64,000 nt of DNA from Neobacillus vireti (GTDB taxonomy: Bacteria > Bacillota > Bacilli > Bacillales > Cytobacillaceae): positions 375,556-439,555 of the forward strand of contig NZ_LDNB01000007.1 in assembly GCF_001026695.1 (NCBI RefSeq). The letters are read 5' to 3'. Each line of letters starts with the position of its first letter. Position 1 is the stretch's first letter. Position numbers and translations under genes: made by a program. The notes under the pieces were generated by a model that worked only from the letters and a program-made list of their open reading frames with translations, was not told the DNA's origin and did not search any database. Shown one piece after another: positions 46,262-55,724 of the stretch.

Positions 46262-48104
46262 AGATGATGTTCCCCCTCAATTCTTCAGCACGCTGCCGTG
46301 CATATATAGCGAGCTCGGCAGTCAGTTCATAGCGTAAAAATGGTGTAATTAAATAAATCCCGTTAAATAAATCCAATGCCGCATCAATGAGTGACTTAGT
46401 AATGGCAATTCCTTCTCTAGCAGCTTGAATCGGGTTGTCGTTCAGCACAGCCATCCGTTCCCGAATCGAATCGGCGATTTTGATTCCAGGGACTTCATTA
46501 TGAAGGAACTCAGCATTTTTACTATTCAAAAGCGGCATTAAGCCAATATAAATAGGTGCGTCAAGATGTTTCGTATTTTCATAGATTTCGATTAACTTCT
46601 CTTCTGAAAAAACAGGTTGGGAGATAAAGTAATCTGCCCCAAAATGAATCTTCTTCTCTAATCGTTTCACTGCTTTCTCTAAAGAACGAACATTTGGGTT
46701 AAAAGCAGCGGCAATGCTAAAATCTGTCTTTTGCCCTAGATCTTTACCGGAAAAAGACAGCCCTTCATTCAGCTGCTTAATCATTTGAATCAGCTCAAAT
46801 GAGGACACATCGTAAACAGAGGAGGCACCCGGAAAATCGCCGACTCTTGCCGGATCTCCCGTAATTGCAAGAACGTCATTCAATCCAAGTGTGTGCAGCC
46901 CCATTAAATGCGATTGCAAGCCAATGATATTACGGTCGCGGCAGGCAATATGGATTAGCGGCCGCATCGCTAATTCCTGCTTTACTAAGTAGCCCAATGA
47001 TTCATTTGAAATCCTTACTGTCGCAAGCGAATTATCCGCAAGTGTAATCGAATCAATTCCAGCTTCTTTTAAAGCTTTAGCCCCTTCGAAAAACTTTGAA
47101 GTATCCAGCTTCCGTGGAGGATCTAATTCGACAATAACCGATGGCCGCTCTTTTACAATTTCCTGAAGGGGAGCAAACTCCCTTTTTACAGCAGAAGGCT
47201 CTACGACAATCTTCTTTGGTTTTAATTTTACTACCTTTTCAGTAACCGGAACACTATTCTTTAGTTCTTCAGAAAATGCCCTGATGTGCTCCGGCGTTGT
47301 GCCGCAGCAGCCGCCGAGAAGACGGACTCCTTGAGTCCTAAAGCTTTGCGCAGATTGACGGAAATAATCCGCATCCCCCTCATAATGAAACTTCCCGTCC
47401 GTGTAAGCTGGCAGACTGGCATTAGGATAGGCGGAGAGAAAGGCATGCTTTGGGAGTTCAATTTGCTCAAGTGCCAGCAGCATATGGTGCGGTCCAAGCC
47501 GGCAATTGAGTCCAATGACATCGGCTCCGAGACCTTCAAGTCGCGTTAATGCTTCGTTAACCGGCGTTTGATTTTGTAAAATTCCAGGCTCTTGAAGCGA
47601 GACCTGGGCAATGATGGGCAGCTTCGTTTCCTTCCGGGCAATCGTAAGAATCGTTTCAAGCTCTTCAAGGTCGTAAAAGGTTTCCAGCAACAACCCATCG
47701 ACCCCTTCGAGCAAAAGACAATATAATTGTTCACGGAAGCTGCGCTTTAATTCCTCAATCGACACAGAATCAGGCTTAACCCCGCGATTCCCGCCGACTG
47801 TCCCAAGCACATAGGCATTATTTTGTGCAGCCTTTTTTGCATTCCTAACAGCGGCACTGTTAATTTCCTTCACCGAATCCTCGAGGCCATAGCGCTGGAG
47901 CTTTAAATAATTGGCCGCATACGTATTGGTTTGGATAACGTCTGCACCGGCATCAATATAAGCCTTATGAATATTTTGGATTTGCCCAGGCTGAGAAATG
48001 TTCAACTCCTCGAAGCAACAGTCCGTACCGTATGAATACAGAAGTGTTCCCATCGCTCCATCCGCGATTAGGATTTGGTTGTTTAATTTTTCTAAAAAAC
48101 TCAT
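46242..48104 (-). CDS. yitJ: Bifunctional homocysteine S-methyltransferase / methylene-THF reductase
   Basis: A 620-residue fusion. The N-terminal homocysteine methyltransferase domain (about 1-290) ends in the zinc motif GGCCGTT; the C-terminal MetF-type flavin domain (about 320-610) includes ITGDP and the ISQPVF segment. It makes 5-methyl-THF for MetH and may methylate homocysteine itself, as with B. subtilis YitJ. The start overlaps the metC stop as ATGA, so the two are translationally coupled. Confidence 0.94.
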   Translation of the reverse strand: MSFLEKLNNQILIADGAMGTLLYSYGTDCCFEELNISQPGQIQNIHKAYIDAGADVIQTNTYAANYLKLQRYGLEDSVKEINSAAVRNAKKAAQNNAYVLGTVGGNRGVKPDSVSIEELKRSFREQLYCLLLEGVDGLLLETFYDLEELETILTIARKETKLPIIAQVSLQEPGILQNQTPVNEALTRLEGLGADVIGLNCRLGPHHMLLALEQIELPKHAFLSAYPNASLPAYTDGKFHYEGDADYFRQSAQSFRTQGVRLLGGCCGTTPEHIRAFSEELKNSVPVTEKVVKLKPKKIVVEPSAVKREFAPLQEIVKERPSVIVELDPPRKLDTSKFFEGAKALKEAGIDSITLADNSLATVRISNESLGYLVKQELAMRPLIHIACRDRNIIGLQSHLMGLHTLGLNDVLAITGDPARVGDFPGASSVYDVSSFELIQMIKQLNEGLSFSGKDLGQKTDFSIAAAFNPNVRSLEKAVKRLEKKIHFGADYFISQPVFSEEKLIEIYENTKHLDAPIYIGLMPLLNSKNAEFLHNEVPGIKIADSIRERMAVLNDNPIQAAREGIAITKSLIDAALDLFNGIYLITPFLRYELTAELAIYARQRAEELRGNIIYAENTI

Positions 48105-49294
48105 TGTAATTCTCCTTGCTGTAACACCAATTGTTTTTCACTAACCGATTCTAGTGCCTGGGAAAAATCCTTAATTAGATCGTCAGGATTTTCGAGCCCA
48201 ACTGATAAACGAATCAGACTGTTTTTAATTCCGCGCTTTTCTCTTTCTGCTTGCGGCATTGCCGCATGTGACATCTTAGCCGGATACGATAAAATCGACT
48301 CCACCGCGCCAAGGCTGACAGCAAAGACAGGTATTTTTACGTTAGCAAGGAAGGTTCGAAGTGCATCTTCGTCAGCCAATTCAAAGGATAAGACGGCTCC
48401 GGGACCACCAGCTTGCTCCTTCTGAATTTGGTATTGTGGATGACTGACAAGGCCTGGATAATATACTTTTTCCACAAGCGGATGTGCATCTAAGAATTCT
48501 GCCAGTTTATGAGCTGATTTTTGCGATTGCTCCAAGCGAACGTGAAGCGTCTTTAACCCTCTCAAGACGAGCCAGGCATCTTGAACACCAAGAATAGCCC
48601 CGAACCCGTTTTGCAAAAAGCCTAATCGTTTTGCCAATTCTTCGTCCTTCACGACGGCAAGTCCTGCTACTACGTCACTATGCCCTGATAAAAATTTAGT
48701 CGCACTATGGAGGACAATATCGACTCCTAACGCCAATGGTTTTTGCAGGGCAGGGGTGAGGAAGGTATTATCGAGATAAGTGATCGCATCGATGTCCTTC
48801 GCTAACTCACAAATGGCCCTAATGTCCGTGACTTTCATTAATGGGTTAGAGGGGGTCTCCATATAAAAGGCTTTTGTATTTGGTTGAATCGCCTGCTTTA
48901 CTGCATCTAAATCCGTCATATCGACAAATGTATGGTCAATGCCTAATCGGGGAAGGACTTGTGCAACCATCCGGAAGGTTCCGCCATAGACATCTTCTGT
49001 AATGACAATATGGTCTCCTGCGGAAAGCAGGAGGAATGCCGTCGAAATCGCGGCCATTCCTGATGAAAAGGCAAATCCTTTTAGTCCGCCCTCGAGTTCC
49101 GCAATCACATCCTCAAGTGCCTCTCTTGTTGGATTTAAACTGCGGCCATAATCGTACTTGCCAAACTGATCGAAATCAGATTGGTGGAAGGTAGAGGCAT
49201 GTTGGATTGGTACACTTACAGCCCCAGTGGTTGGATCGACTTTGTGCTGATTATGAAGGAGTTTTGTTTGAAAGCTATATTCAGCGCCGGACAT
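48101..49294 (-). CDS. metC: Cystathionine beta-lyase
   Basis: A 397-residue PLP enzyme of the Cys/Met-metabolism family. The PLP lysine lies in SATKFLSGH, and the YGRSLNPTR segment near the N-terminus binds phosphate. It cleaves cystathionine to homocysteine. Its ATG shares one base with the metI stop. Assignment to MetC rather than MetI rests on the operon order seen in B. subtilis metI-metC and on length. Confidence 0.9.
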   Translation of the reverse strand: MSGAEYSFQTKLLHNQHKVDPTTGAVSVPIQHASTFHQSDFDQFGKYDYGRSLNPTREALEDVIAELEGGLKGFAFSSGMAAISTAFLLLSAGDHIVITEDVYGGTFRMVAQVLPRLGIDHTFVDMTDLDAVKQAIQPNTKAFYMETPSNPLMKVTDIRAICELAKDIDAITYLDNTFLTPALQKPLALGVDIVLHSATKFLSGHSDVVAGLAVVKDEELAKRLGFLQNGFGAILGVQDAWLVLRGLKTLHVRLEQSQKSAHKLAEFLDAHPLVEKVYYPGLVSHPQYQIQKEQAGGPGAVLSFELADEDALRTFLANVKIPVFAVSLGAVESILSYPAKMSHAAMPQAEREKRGIKNSLIRLSVGLENPDDLIKDFSQALESVSEKQLVLQQGELQ

Positions 49295-50406
49295 TAAGCA
49301 ATCACTCCTTCTGTAATTTTTGCTAAAGCTTGCTCTAAATCTTGGATTAAATCGCCGGCATCTTCAATCCCAACGGAAAAACGTAATAAACAATTGTCGA
49401 CTCCTTGCTGCAGGCGAATTTTTTCAGGAATGTCGGCATGAGTTTGTGTTGTTGGATAAGTAATTAAACTCTCCGTGCCGCCAAGGCTTTCAGCAAAGGT
49501 AATCAAAGCTATATTTTGAAGGAATGGATTTACCCATGTTTCTTCTTTCAATCGGAAGGACACCATTCCTCCTTTACCAGGGTAGAGAACATCTGCAACA
49601 CTTTCATGGTTCGAAAGGTATTCGACAATTTCCTTTGCATTTTTCTCATGGCGTTCCATTCGAAGCGCTAACGTTTTCATTCCGCGCATTAACACCCAAG
49701 CATCAAACGGGCTTAGCACACCGCCGGCACCGTTATGATGAAGGGCTAATCCTTCACAAATGTCTTTTCCCTTGGCAACGATAAGGCCCGCCAGCACATC
49801 ATTATGGCCGCCTAAATACTTAGTCGCGCTATGGATGACAATATCGGCGCCAAGCAGGATGGGCTGCTGCAATAATGGAGTATAGAAGGTGTTATCAACA
49901 ATCAGCAAAGCCCCGTGTCTCTTAGCAATTTCTGAGATTGCGGCAATATCTGCTTGCTGCATCAGGGGATTTGTAGGGGTCTCCAGAAAAATAGCCTTTG
50001 TAGAAGGGGTAATTCTCCGTTCGACCTCTTCCGGACAACAGGTATTCACATATTTCGTCTTTAAGCCCCACTTCTTAAATCCTTGTTCCAATAAACGGTA
50101 GGTGCCGCCATATAAATCTTCGCTCACTAACCATTCATCACCAGATTGGAACAATGAAAGCACCGTGAAAATGGCCGCCATACCAGAGCTGCAGGCAAAT
50201 CCTTGGTCACCGTATTCTAAATCAGCAATTGACTTTTCAAGAATTTGTCTTGTGGGGTTTCCAGTACGAATATAGTCATAGCCAGTCGATTGCCCAATTC
50301 CTGCATGTCGGTAAGCCGTTGAAAAGTAAATCGGCGGATTCACCGTTCCAGTCGCTGTCTCACTGCGATTTCCAATTTGGGCTAGTTTTGTATCAATTTT
50401 GTACAT
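49294..50406 (-). CDS. metI: Cystathionine gamma-synthase / O-acetylhomoserine thiolyase
   Basis: A 370-residue PLP enzyme that joins activated homoserine with cysteine (or sulfide). The PLP lysine is in SATKYLGGH and the phosphate-binding segment is YIRTGNPTR. It is the first gene of the met operon and follows the SAM riboswitch. ATG 50406 is chosen because AAAGGAGAG lies just upstream; longer frames run into the riboswitch terminator. Confidence 0.92.
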   Translation of the reverse strand: MYKIDTKLAQIGNRSETATGTVNPPIYFSTAYRHAGIGQSTGYDYIRTGNPTRQILEKSIADLEYGDQGFACSSGMAAIFTVLSLFQSGDEWLVSEDLYGGTYRLLEQGFKKWGLKTKYVNTCCPEEVERRITPSTKAIFLETPTNPLMQQADIAAISEIAKRHGALLIVDNTFYTPLLQQPILLGADIVIHSATKYLGGHNDVLAGLIVAKGKDICEGLALHHNGAGGVLSPFDAWVLMRGMKTLALRMERHEKNAKEIVEYLSNHESVADVLYPGKGGMVSFRLKEETWVNPFLQNIALITFAESLGGTESLITYPTTQTHADIPEKIRLQQGVDNCLLRFSVGIEDAGDLIQDLEQALAKITEGVIA

Positions 50407-50462
50407 GATGCACTCTCCTTTAATGATGAGAATGGCCAACTGCAAGAGCTTCCGCTTTTCCA

Positions 50463-50495
50463 ATAAAAAAAGCCTTCTATAAGAAGAAGGCTTTT
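50463..50495 (-). terminator. Riboswitch-controlled terminator of the met operon
   Basis: AAAAGCCTTCT...AGAAGGCTTTTTTT on the minus strand, between the S-box aptamer and the metI start. Confidence 0.88.
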
Positions 50496-50518
50496 GTAAA
50501 TACGACCAAAGCGTCATT

Positions 50519-50637
50519 CTTCTTATCTCGCAAATTAGCAAACTAATTTGCAGGACTTAGCACCTTTTCAATGGTTGAAACCATTGATGGTTGCTGAGGC
50601 GTCGCAGGGCCATTCCCTCAACCTCTCTTGATAAGAA
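50519..50637 (-). ncRNA. SAM-I (S-box) riboswitch
   Basis: The minus strand reads TTCTTATCAAGAGAGG, then GAGGGA, GGCCC, GACGCCTCAGCAACC, GGTGCTAAGTCC and a closing GAGATAAGAA: the classic S-box core with its P1 stem. High SAM should favour the downstream terminator and turn off metI-metC-yitJ-metH. Confidence 0.95.
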
Positions 50638-50661
50638 ATCAATTATTTAGATTATTTATAA

Positions 50662-50690
50662 AAATTACTACAAATTGGAGAGGGTGTCAA
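50662..50690 (-). promoter_or_regulatory. SigA promoter of the met operon
   Basis: Minus strand TTGACA and TAATTT, 17 bases apart, just upstream of the riboswitch. Confidence 0.6.
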
Positions 50691-50779
50691 CTGTAATTGC
50701 TGGATATGAAAAAAAATTAGCAATCTTGAGAACTTCCCTAAATGTTCAGAAAATTTTTAGGAAAATTGATGTAGTTATA

Positions 50780-50808
50780 TTGACATGTTCTTTATAAAGA
50801 ACTAATAT
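50780..50808 (+). promoter_or_regulatory. Candidate promoter of the eps operon
   Basis: TTGACA and TAATAT lie 17 bases apart, with a 16-bp palindrome in the spacer. A better -10 (TATAAT at 50806) would need a 20-base spacer. About 150 bases of untranslated leader follow. Confidence 0.55.
50787..50802. promoter_or_regulatory. Perfect palindrome resembling paired SinR boxes
   Basis: GTTCTTTATAAAGAAC: two inverted copies of GTTCTTT, which fits the SinR consensus GTTCTYT, in the promoter spacer. An imperfect copy lies at 50892-50907. Confidence 0.6.
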
Positions 50809-50959
50809 AATGAATGTATAGCATTATAAAAAAAGAAATAAGAAAGTTAGATAAATTTTTGGGGCTGAGTAGCGGCTATTTTAAATAATTAGTTCTTTAT
50901 TAGAAACAAATTGCATTGTGTTAATACAGGCATGTTATATCTTTTATTAGGAGGATTTT

Positions 50960-51718
50960 ATGGCTAATTTTAACGATATGAATAATTTACCTAAAAGAAA
51001 AGCAAAGGACATAAATTTAAAAGAATTATTTTTCGTAATAAAAAGGAGATTTTGGTTAATTATCGTCATAACAGTCATAACAACAGGTTTAGGCGCTTAT
51101 TATAATCATAGTCATTCAAATAATACACCATTATATCAAACTTCTTCGAGGATCTTCATCGGGGCAAATACGGAAACCAGGAATACCCTGCAAGTTATTA
51201 TTAAAGACTCCACCGTATTAGATGAGGTAGTAAAGGAACTAGGGTTGCCTCAGTCGGCAGAAGCGTTATTTGATCAAATTACGGTTGAAAGTGTTGATAA
51301 CACACAAGTTGTTAGTATTAGTGTCATAGATTCGGACCCGAATCGGGCCGCGGAGATTGCCAATAAAACTGCAAAGGTATTTATAGATGGGATTCCAAAG
51401 ATTATTCCAAAGATTATGGATATTAAAGATGTCTGGTTCCTCTCTGAAGCAAAGGTAAAACTAACACCAATCAATCAAAGTCAAAATCAAACAAAGCTGG
51501 TACTCATTGCATTGATTGCCGGAGTAGGAATAGGAATCGGTTTAATATTTCTGCTAGATTCTTTGGATGATTCGATAAGGTCGAATCATGAAGTGGAAGA
51601 AATCTTAGGATTGCCAGTATTAGGAAGAGTATCAAAAATGCATAAGAAGAATTTGAAAAAGAAAAATATAAAGCAGTTTGAATTGGAAGTTAGGGGTGAT
51701 ACGATTGGCTATAAGTAA
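50960..51718 (+). CDS. epsA: Wzz-type chain-length/kinase-modulator protein, EpsA-like
   Basis: A 252-residue membrane protein of the polysaccharide co-polymerase family. Two membrane helices (about 30-47 and 180-200) enclose the extracytoplasmic Wzz domain, and the cytosolic C-terminus should contact the kinase encoded next. AGGAGG precedes the ATG. It is the first gene of the eps operon and probably sets glycan length and activates the kinase. Confidence 0.88.
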   Translation: MANFNDMNNLPKRKAKDINLKELFFVIKRRFWLIIVITVITTGLGAYYNHSHSNNTPLYQTSSRIFIGANTETRNTLQVIIKDSTVLDEVVKELGLPQSAEALFDQITVESVDNTQVVSISVIDSDPNRAAEIANKTAKVFIDGIPKIIPKIMDIKDVWFLSEAKVKLTPINQSQNQTKLVLIALIAGVGIGIGLIFLLDSLDDSIRSNHEVEEILGLPVLGRVSKMHKKNLKKKNIKQFELEVRGDTIGYK

Positions 51719-52364
51719 AGGGAAAAACAATGTAATGGCAAAAAAAAGGCCATTAGTTGCCTACACCCATCCAGAGTCGATAATTTCTGAGCAATTCCGG
51801 ATGCTTCAAGCAAATATAAAATTTTCCATGAAAGATAAAAGAAGTAGAACCTTCTTAATTACTTCCCCCAATAAAGGGGAAGGAAAATCAACCACCGCTG
51901 CTAACTTAGCTATTTCGTTGGCACTGCAAAAAGAAAAAGTCTTATTAATAGATGCAAACTTGCGTAATCCGAATCTCGATTCCATTTTTAAAATTCCAAA
52001 CTCTGTTGGTTTAACAGATATTCTTATTGGCAGAACAAGATTTTATGATGCTATTCATCATACGGAAATCGGCAGACTTGACATCTTAACGAGTGGTTCC
52101 ATCCCAATAAATCCGGGTGAATTACTATCCTCACCCTTGTTACGTGAGACATTGGAAACCTCTTTAAAATCTTATGATGTTGTATTAATTGATTCACATT
52201 CCGTGCTAGAGCTAACCGATACAAAGCTTTTGGCAAACCAATGTGACGGTGTCGTATTAGTGATTCAGAAGGGGAAAACATTGCTTGATCAAGCGGTTGA
52301 AGCAAAAAAGGTATTAGAATTCGCGAAAGCCACGCTTATTGGCGTCGTTATGAATGAATGTTAG
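51705..52364 (+). CDS. epsB: CpsD/CapB-type tyrosine kinase, EpsB-like
   Basis: A 219-residue BY-kinase. Walker A is GEGKST at 58-63, Walker A' LLIDANLRNP at 80-89, and Walker B DVVLIDS further on. The usual C-terminal tyrosine cluster is absent: the protein ends GVVMNEC. TTG 51705 behind TTAGGGGTGA is the preferred start and overlaps epsA by 14 bases. It should work with the EpsA-like partner. Confidence 0.88.
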   Translation: MAISKGKNNVMAKKRPLVAYTHPESIISEQFRMLQANIKFSMKDKRSRTFLITSPNKGEGKSTTAANLAISLALQKEKVLLIDANLRNPNLDSIFKIPNSVGLTDILIGRTRFYDAIHHTEIGRLDILTSGSIPINPGELLSSPLLRETLETSLKSYDVVLIDSHSVLELTDTKLLANQCDGVVLVIQKGKTLLDQAVEAKKVLEFAKATLIGVVMNEC

Positions 52365-52387
52365 TTGTAAAAAAATTTACCACTGTT

Positions 52388-52403
52388 GTTCTTTATAAAG
52401 AAA
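52388..52403. promoter_or_regulatory. SinR-box-like palindrome before the EAR candidate
   Basis: GTTCTTTATAAAGAAA, one mismatch from the palindrome in the eps promoter; a looser version GCTCTTTTCTAAGAAC lies at 52575-52590. Confidence 0.4.
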
Positions 52404-52429
52404 TAATCAAACTTTAAAACATATGTAAT

Positions 52430-52555
52430 ATCTATAATTTGGTGATGTCTCCCTACCGTTATCGATGGAGGCACTCGGTCATGCTGTGGGTCTAGGACCT
52501 TAGACGCAAGTCGTCAGTAGGATGATGTGAGGACGGGTTAGATGCCCATTATTTA
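52430..52555 (+). ncRNA. Candidate EAR (eps-associated antitermination) RNA
   Basis: A G/C-richer, structured stretch in the 266-base gap between epsB and epsC, the position of EAR in B. subtilis. It contains TCTCC/GGAGG pairing around CTACCGTTATCGAT and further short stems (GGTCTAGGACC). Placement is strong evidence; I could not test the covariance model. EAR lets RNA polymerase read through terminators in long eps operons. Confidence 0.7.
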
Positions 52556-52630
52556 TAAGAAATTTTAATTATGTGCTCTTTTCTAAGAACAAATAGTTAA
52601 AATTTTTTTAGGGTGAAAGGAAGGGAAGGA

Positions 52631-54457
52631 ATGACGTACCGGCAAAGACTATCTCTATTAATCTTGATTGATTCATGCATTGTCTTGACAGCCATATTCT
52701 TCAGCCGCTTTCTGGTAAATGCAACATTTAATGTTATTACTTTTTCAATCGTCTTAAGTTCTCTAGTCATTTTACTTAGTCATCATTTTTTTTCATTTTT
52801 GTTCCATCTGTATAAAAAGGCCTGGGAGTATGCCAGTGTCGGCGAAGTCATTAGTATTTTAAAGGCCGTAACGTTTTCTATTCTAGTAGCTGCATTTGTT
52901 CAACAACTGGTTATTTATGAAATCCAATTTCGCTTATTAGCAGTAACTTGGTTACTTAACATGTCATTAATTGGTGGTTCACGTTTTGGCTGGAGAATGT
53001 TTCGCGATTTGTATCTAATCAGAGCAGATAACAAAAAGCGAACACTTATTGTCGGGGCAGGATCGGCAGGAGCGATGGTCGCTAGACAGCTTAATAAAAA
53101 TAATGAGGCTGAACTACTGCCGGTTGGATTTATTGATGATGATGAAAAAAAGCATAAGCTTGATATCTTAGGAATTCCGGTTATTGGTGGAATTGTAGAT
53201 ATTGAAGCCAGAGTTAAGGAATTAGAAATAGAGAACATTGTTATTGCCATTCCCTCACTTAGTAAAAAGGAATTAAACACGATATTCCTTGAATGTGCAA
53301 AAACCAAAGCTAAAACACAAATCCTGCCATTATTAGAAGATCTTATGACTGGGAAAGTATTGGTAAATCAATTCCGTGATGTCCAAGTGGAAGACTTACT
53401 TGGCCGTGAGCCTGTCGAGCTAGATATCGAAAGTATTTCTGAGAATATTACCAATAAAGTGGTGCTAGTGACTGGAGCAGGCGGTTCTATTGGCTCGGAA
53501 ATTTGTCGTCAAATTTCAGGGTTTAATCCAAGACAGTTAGTTTTGTTAGGGCATGGTGAAAATAGCATCTACTCCATTGAAATGGAATTAAAAGAGACAT
53601 TTAAGCATTCACTAATCGAGTTTGTACCTGTGATTGCGGATTTGCAGGATGAAAAGAAAATGCTGCATGTAATGAGTACATATCAGCCTGATACAGTCTA
53701 TCACGCAGCTGCCCATAAACATGTTCCTTTGATGGAAGCTAACCCTGAGGAAGCTGTTAAAAACAACCTAATTGGAACTATGAACACGGCTAAAGCAGCG
53801 AGCTGGAATGGGATTAAGACTTTTGTCATGATCTCAACCGATAAAGCTGTAAACCCCACGAGTGTAATGGGTGCAACAAAAAGGCTTTCTGAAATGTTTA
53901 TTCAATATATGGATAGCGAAAGTGAGACAAAGTTTGTCACTGTTCGATTTGGGAATGTTTTAGGTAGCAGGGGCAGTGTAATCCCGTTATTTAAAAGGCA
54001 AATTGAAAAAGGTGGGCCTGTTACAGTTACTCACCCAGAAATGATTCGTTATTTTATGACGATTCCAGAAGCATCAAGGCTGGTTCTTCAAGCTGGGTCG
54101 CTCGCAAAGGGTGGAGAGATTTTCGTTTTAGATATGGGCGAGCCTGTAAAAATTGTTGATTTAGCGAAAAACCTAATTAAACTTTCGGGAAATTCCATTG
54201 AGGAAATTGGAATTGAATTTACAGGAATGAGGCCAGGAGAAAAGCTCTTCGAAGAATTACTTAAAGAAGATGAAGTTCATGAACAACAAATCTATCCCAA
54301 AATATATATCGGAAAAACCTCTGAACTACTGTTAAAAGAAATAGAAGACATCATATCAACCTATTCAAATCTTGATAAAGAGGAAATAAGGGCAAGACTT
54401 TTAGCAATTGCCAATCATAAAGTAATCCCAGAACCAAGGCTGTCGGTTTCAGTTTAA
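52631..54457 (+). CDS. epsC: Polysaccharide biosynthesis NDP-sugar dehydratase, EpsC-like
   Basis: A 608-residue membrane protein of the UDP-GlcNAc 4,6-dehydratase family. Four N-terminal membrane helices (to about residue 120) are followed by a CoA-binding-like Rossmann domain (GAGSAG 142-147) and the SDR domain (TGAGGSIG 281-288). The active site is in STDKAVNPTSVMGATKR. It should make a 4-keto-6-deoxy sugar for bacillosamine-type precursors. ATG 52631 follows AAAGGAAGG; GTG 52613 is the alternative. Confidence 0.92.
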   Translation: MTYRQRLSLLILIDSCIVLTAIFFSRFLVNATFNVITFSIVLSSLVILLSHHFFSFLFHLYKKAWEYASVGEVISILKAVTFSILVAAFVQQLVIYEIQFRLLAVTWLLNMSLIGGSRFGWRMFRDLYLIRADNKKRTLIVGAGSAGAMVARQLNKNNEAELLPVGFIDDDEKKHKLDILGIPVIGGIVDIEARVKELEIENIVIAIPSLSKKELNTIFLECAKTKAKTQILPLLEDLMTGKVLVNQFRDVQVEDLLGREPVELDIESISENITNKVVLVTGAGGSIGSEICRQISGFNPRQLVLLGHGENSIYSIEMELKETFKHSLIEFVPVIADLQDEKKMLHVMSTYQPDTVYHAAAHKHVPLMEANPEEAVKNNLIGTMNTAKAASWNGIKTFVMISTDKAVNPTSVMGATKRLSEMFIQYMDSESETKFVTVRFGNVLGSRGSVIPLFKRQIEKGGPVTVTHPEMIRYFMTIPEASRLVLQAGSLAKGGEIFVLDMGEPVKIVDLAKNLIKLSGNSIEEIGIEFTGMRPGEKLFEELLKEDEVHEQQIYPKIYIGKTSELLLKEIEDIISTYSNLDKEEIRARLLAIANHKVIPEPRLSVSV

Positions 54458-54557
54458 AGGGATGTTGAAAAAAATTATTTAAATTTAATCAGTAGCAGGG
54501 CTGAAGAAGGTAATAAGCGAAAGATTCAAAGATATATAGAATGGGTGGATGATTAAT

Positions 54558-55724
54558 ATGCATAAAAAAGTGCTTTTTTGTGCAACGGTGGACATTCATT
54601 TTAGGGCATTTCATTTGCCATACATGAAATGGTTTAAGGAACAGGGGTGGGAGGTTCATGTAGCGGCTTCAGGTGATATAGAACTTCCATTCGTAGATAA
54701 AAAATATGATATCCCCATACAACGATCGCCATTTAACAAATTGAATTTAAAGGCTTACAAGGAGTTAAAAAAGATAATTGATCATAATCAATATAAAATC
54801 ATCCATTGCCATACACCAATGGGGGGAGTACTTACTCGGTTAGCGGCAAGAAAGGCAAGGAACGCTGTAACGAAAGTAATCTATACTGCCCATGGGTTTC
54901 ATTTTTGTAAGGGTGCCCCAATCATAAATTGGGCATTATACTACCCTATTGAAAAATTCTTATCTCATTATACAGATTGCCTAATCACTATTAATCAAGA
55001 AGACTATCATCGGGCACTCCGCCACCGATTTAAGGCTAGGCTAATTAAACATATTCATGGTGTGGGGGTTAACACAGACATATTCTATCCGGTAGGACCA
55101 TTTCATAAAAGTGTTTTGCGTGCAGAACAAGGCTATAAGCCGGAAGATTTCTTAATGTTTTACGCAGCTGAGTTTAATAAAAACAAAAACCAACAATTTC
55201 TTATTAAAGCACTTGCTTTAATTAAAGACAAAGTACCTCAAATTAAGCTTTTATTAGCGGGAGATGGACCATTACTGGAAGATTGCAAAAAGCTTACGAT
55301 GAATCTAGGCATAGAAGAAAAGGTTCATTTTCTTGGGTTTAGGAATGACATAGAAGCGTTACTAAAAATGAGTGATATTGCAGTTGCTTCAAGTTTCCGA
55401 GAGGGATTACCGGTAAATGTAATGGAAGCGATGGCCTGTGGATTGCCAGTTATCGCTACTATAAATAGAGGACACTCAGAGCTTATTCAAGATGGCAAAA
55501 ATGGATATATTCTCTCCCATAAGAATTCTCAACTGTTTGCTTTAAGATTGCTAGAAATGTATCAATCAAAGGAACTTTGCGGAAAAATGGGCCTTGTTGG
55601 ACAGAGTAAAATGAAAAATTATTCACTTTCAGGTGTAAGTTCAGAGGTAATAGAGGTCTACTCAGAATATATGATGGAGGAAGTAAATGAACCCGAAGGT
55701 AAGCATAATCGTGCCTATATATAA
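54558..55724 (+). CDS. epsD: GT4 glycosyltransferase, EpsD-like
   Basis: A 388-residue GT-B enzyme. The N-terminal half has the EpsD-like start (RAFHLPYMKWFKEQGWEVHV) and HCHTPMGG. The C-terminal nucleotide-sugar part carries the E-x7-E pattern in SFREGLPVNVMEAMACGLPV. ATG 54558 is chosen because GGTGGATGA is eight bases upstream. It overlaps the next gene by 38 bases. Confidence 0.87.
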   Translation: MHKKVLFCATVDIHFRAFHLPYMKWFKEQGWEVHVAASGDIELPFVDKKYDIPIQRSPFNKLNLKAYKELKKIIDHNQYKIIHCHTPMGGVLTRLAARKARNAVTKVIYTAHGFHFCKGAPIINWALYYPIEKFLSHYTDCLITINQEDYHRALRHRFKARLIKHIHGVGVNTDIFYPVGPFHKSVLRAEQGYKPEDFLMFYAAEFNKNKNQQFLIKALALIKDKVPQIKLLLAGDGPLLEDCKKLTMNLGIEEKVHFLGFRNDIEALLKMSDIAVASSFREGLPVNVMEAMACGLPVIATINRGHSELIQDGKNGYILSHKNSQLFALRLLEMYQSKELCGKMGLVGQSKMKNYSLSGVSSEVIEVYSEYMMEEVNEPEGKHNRAYI

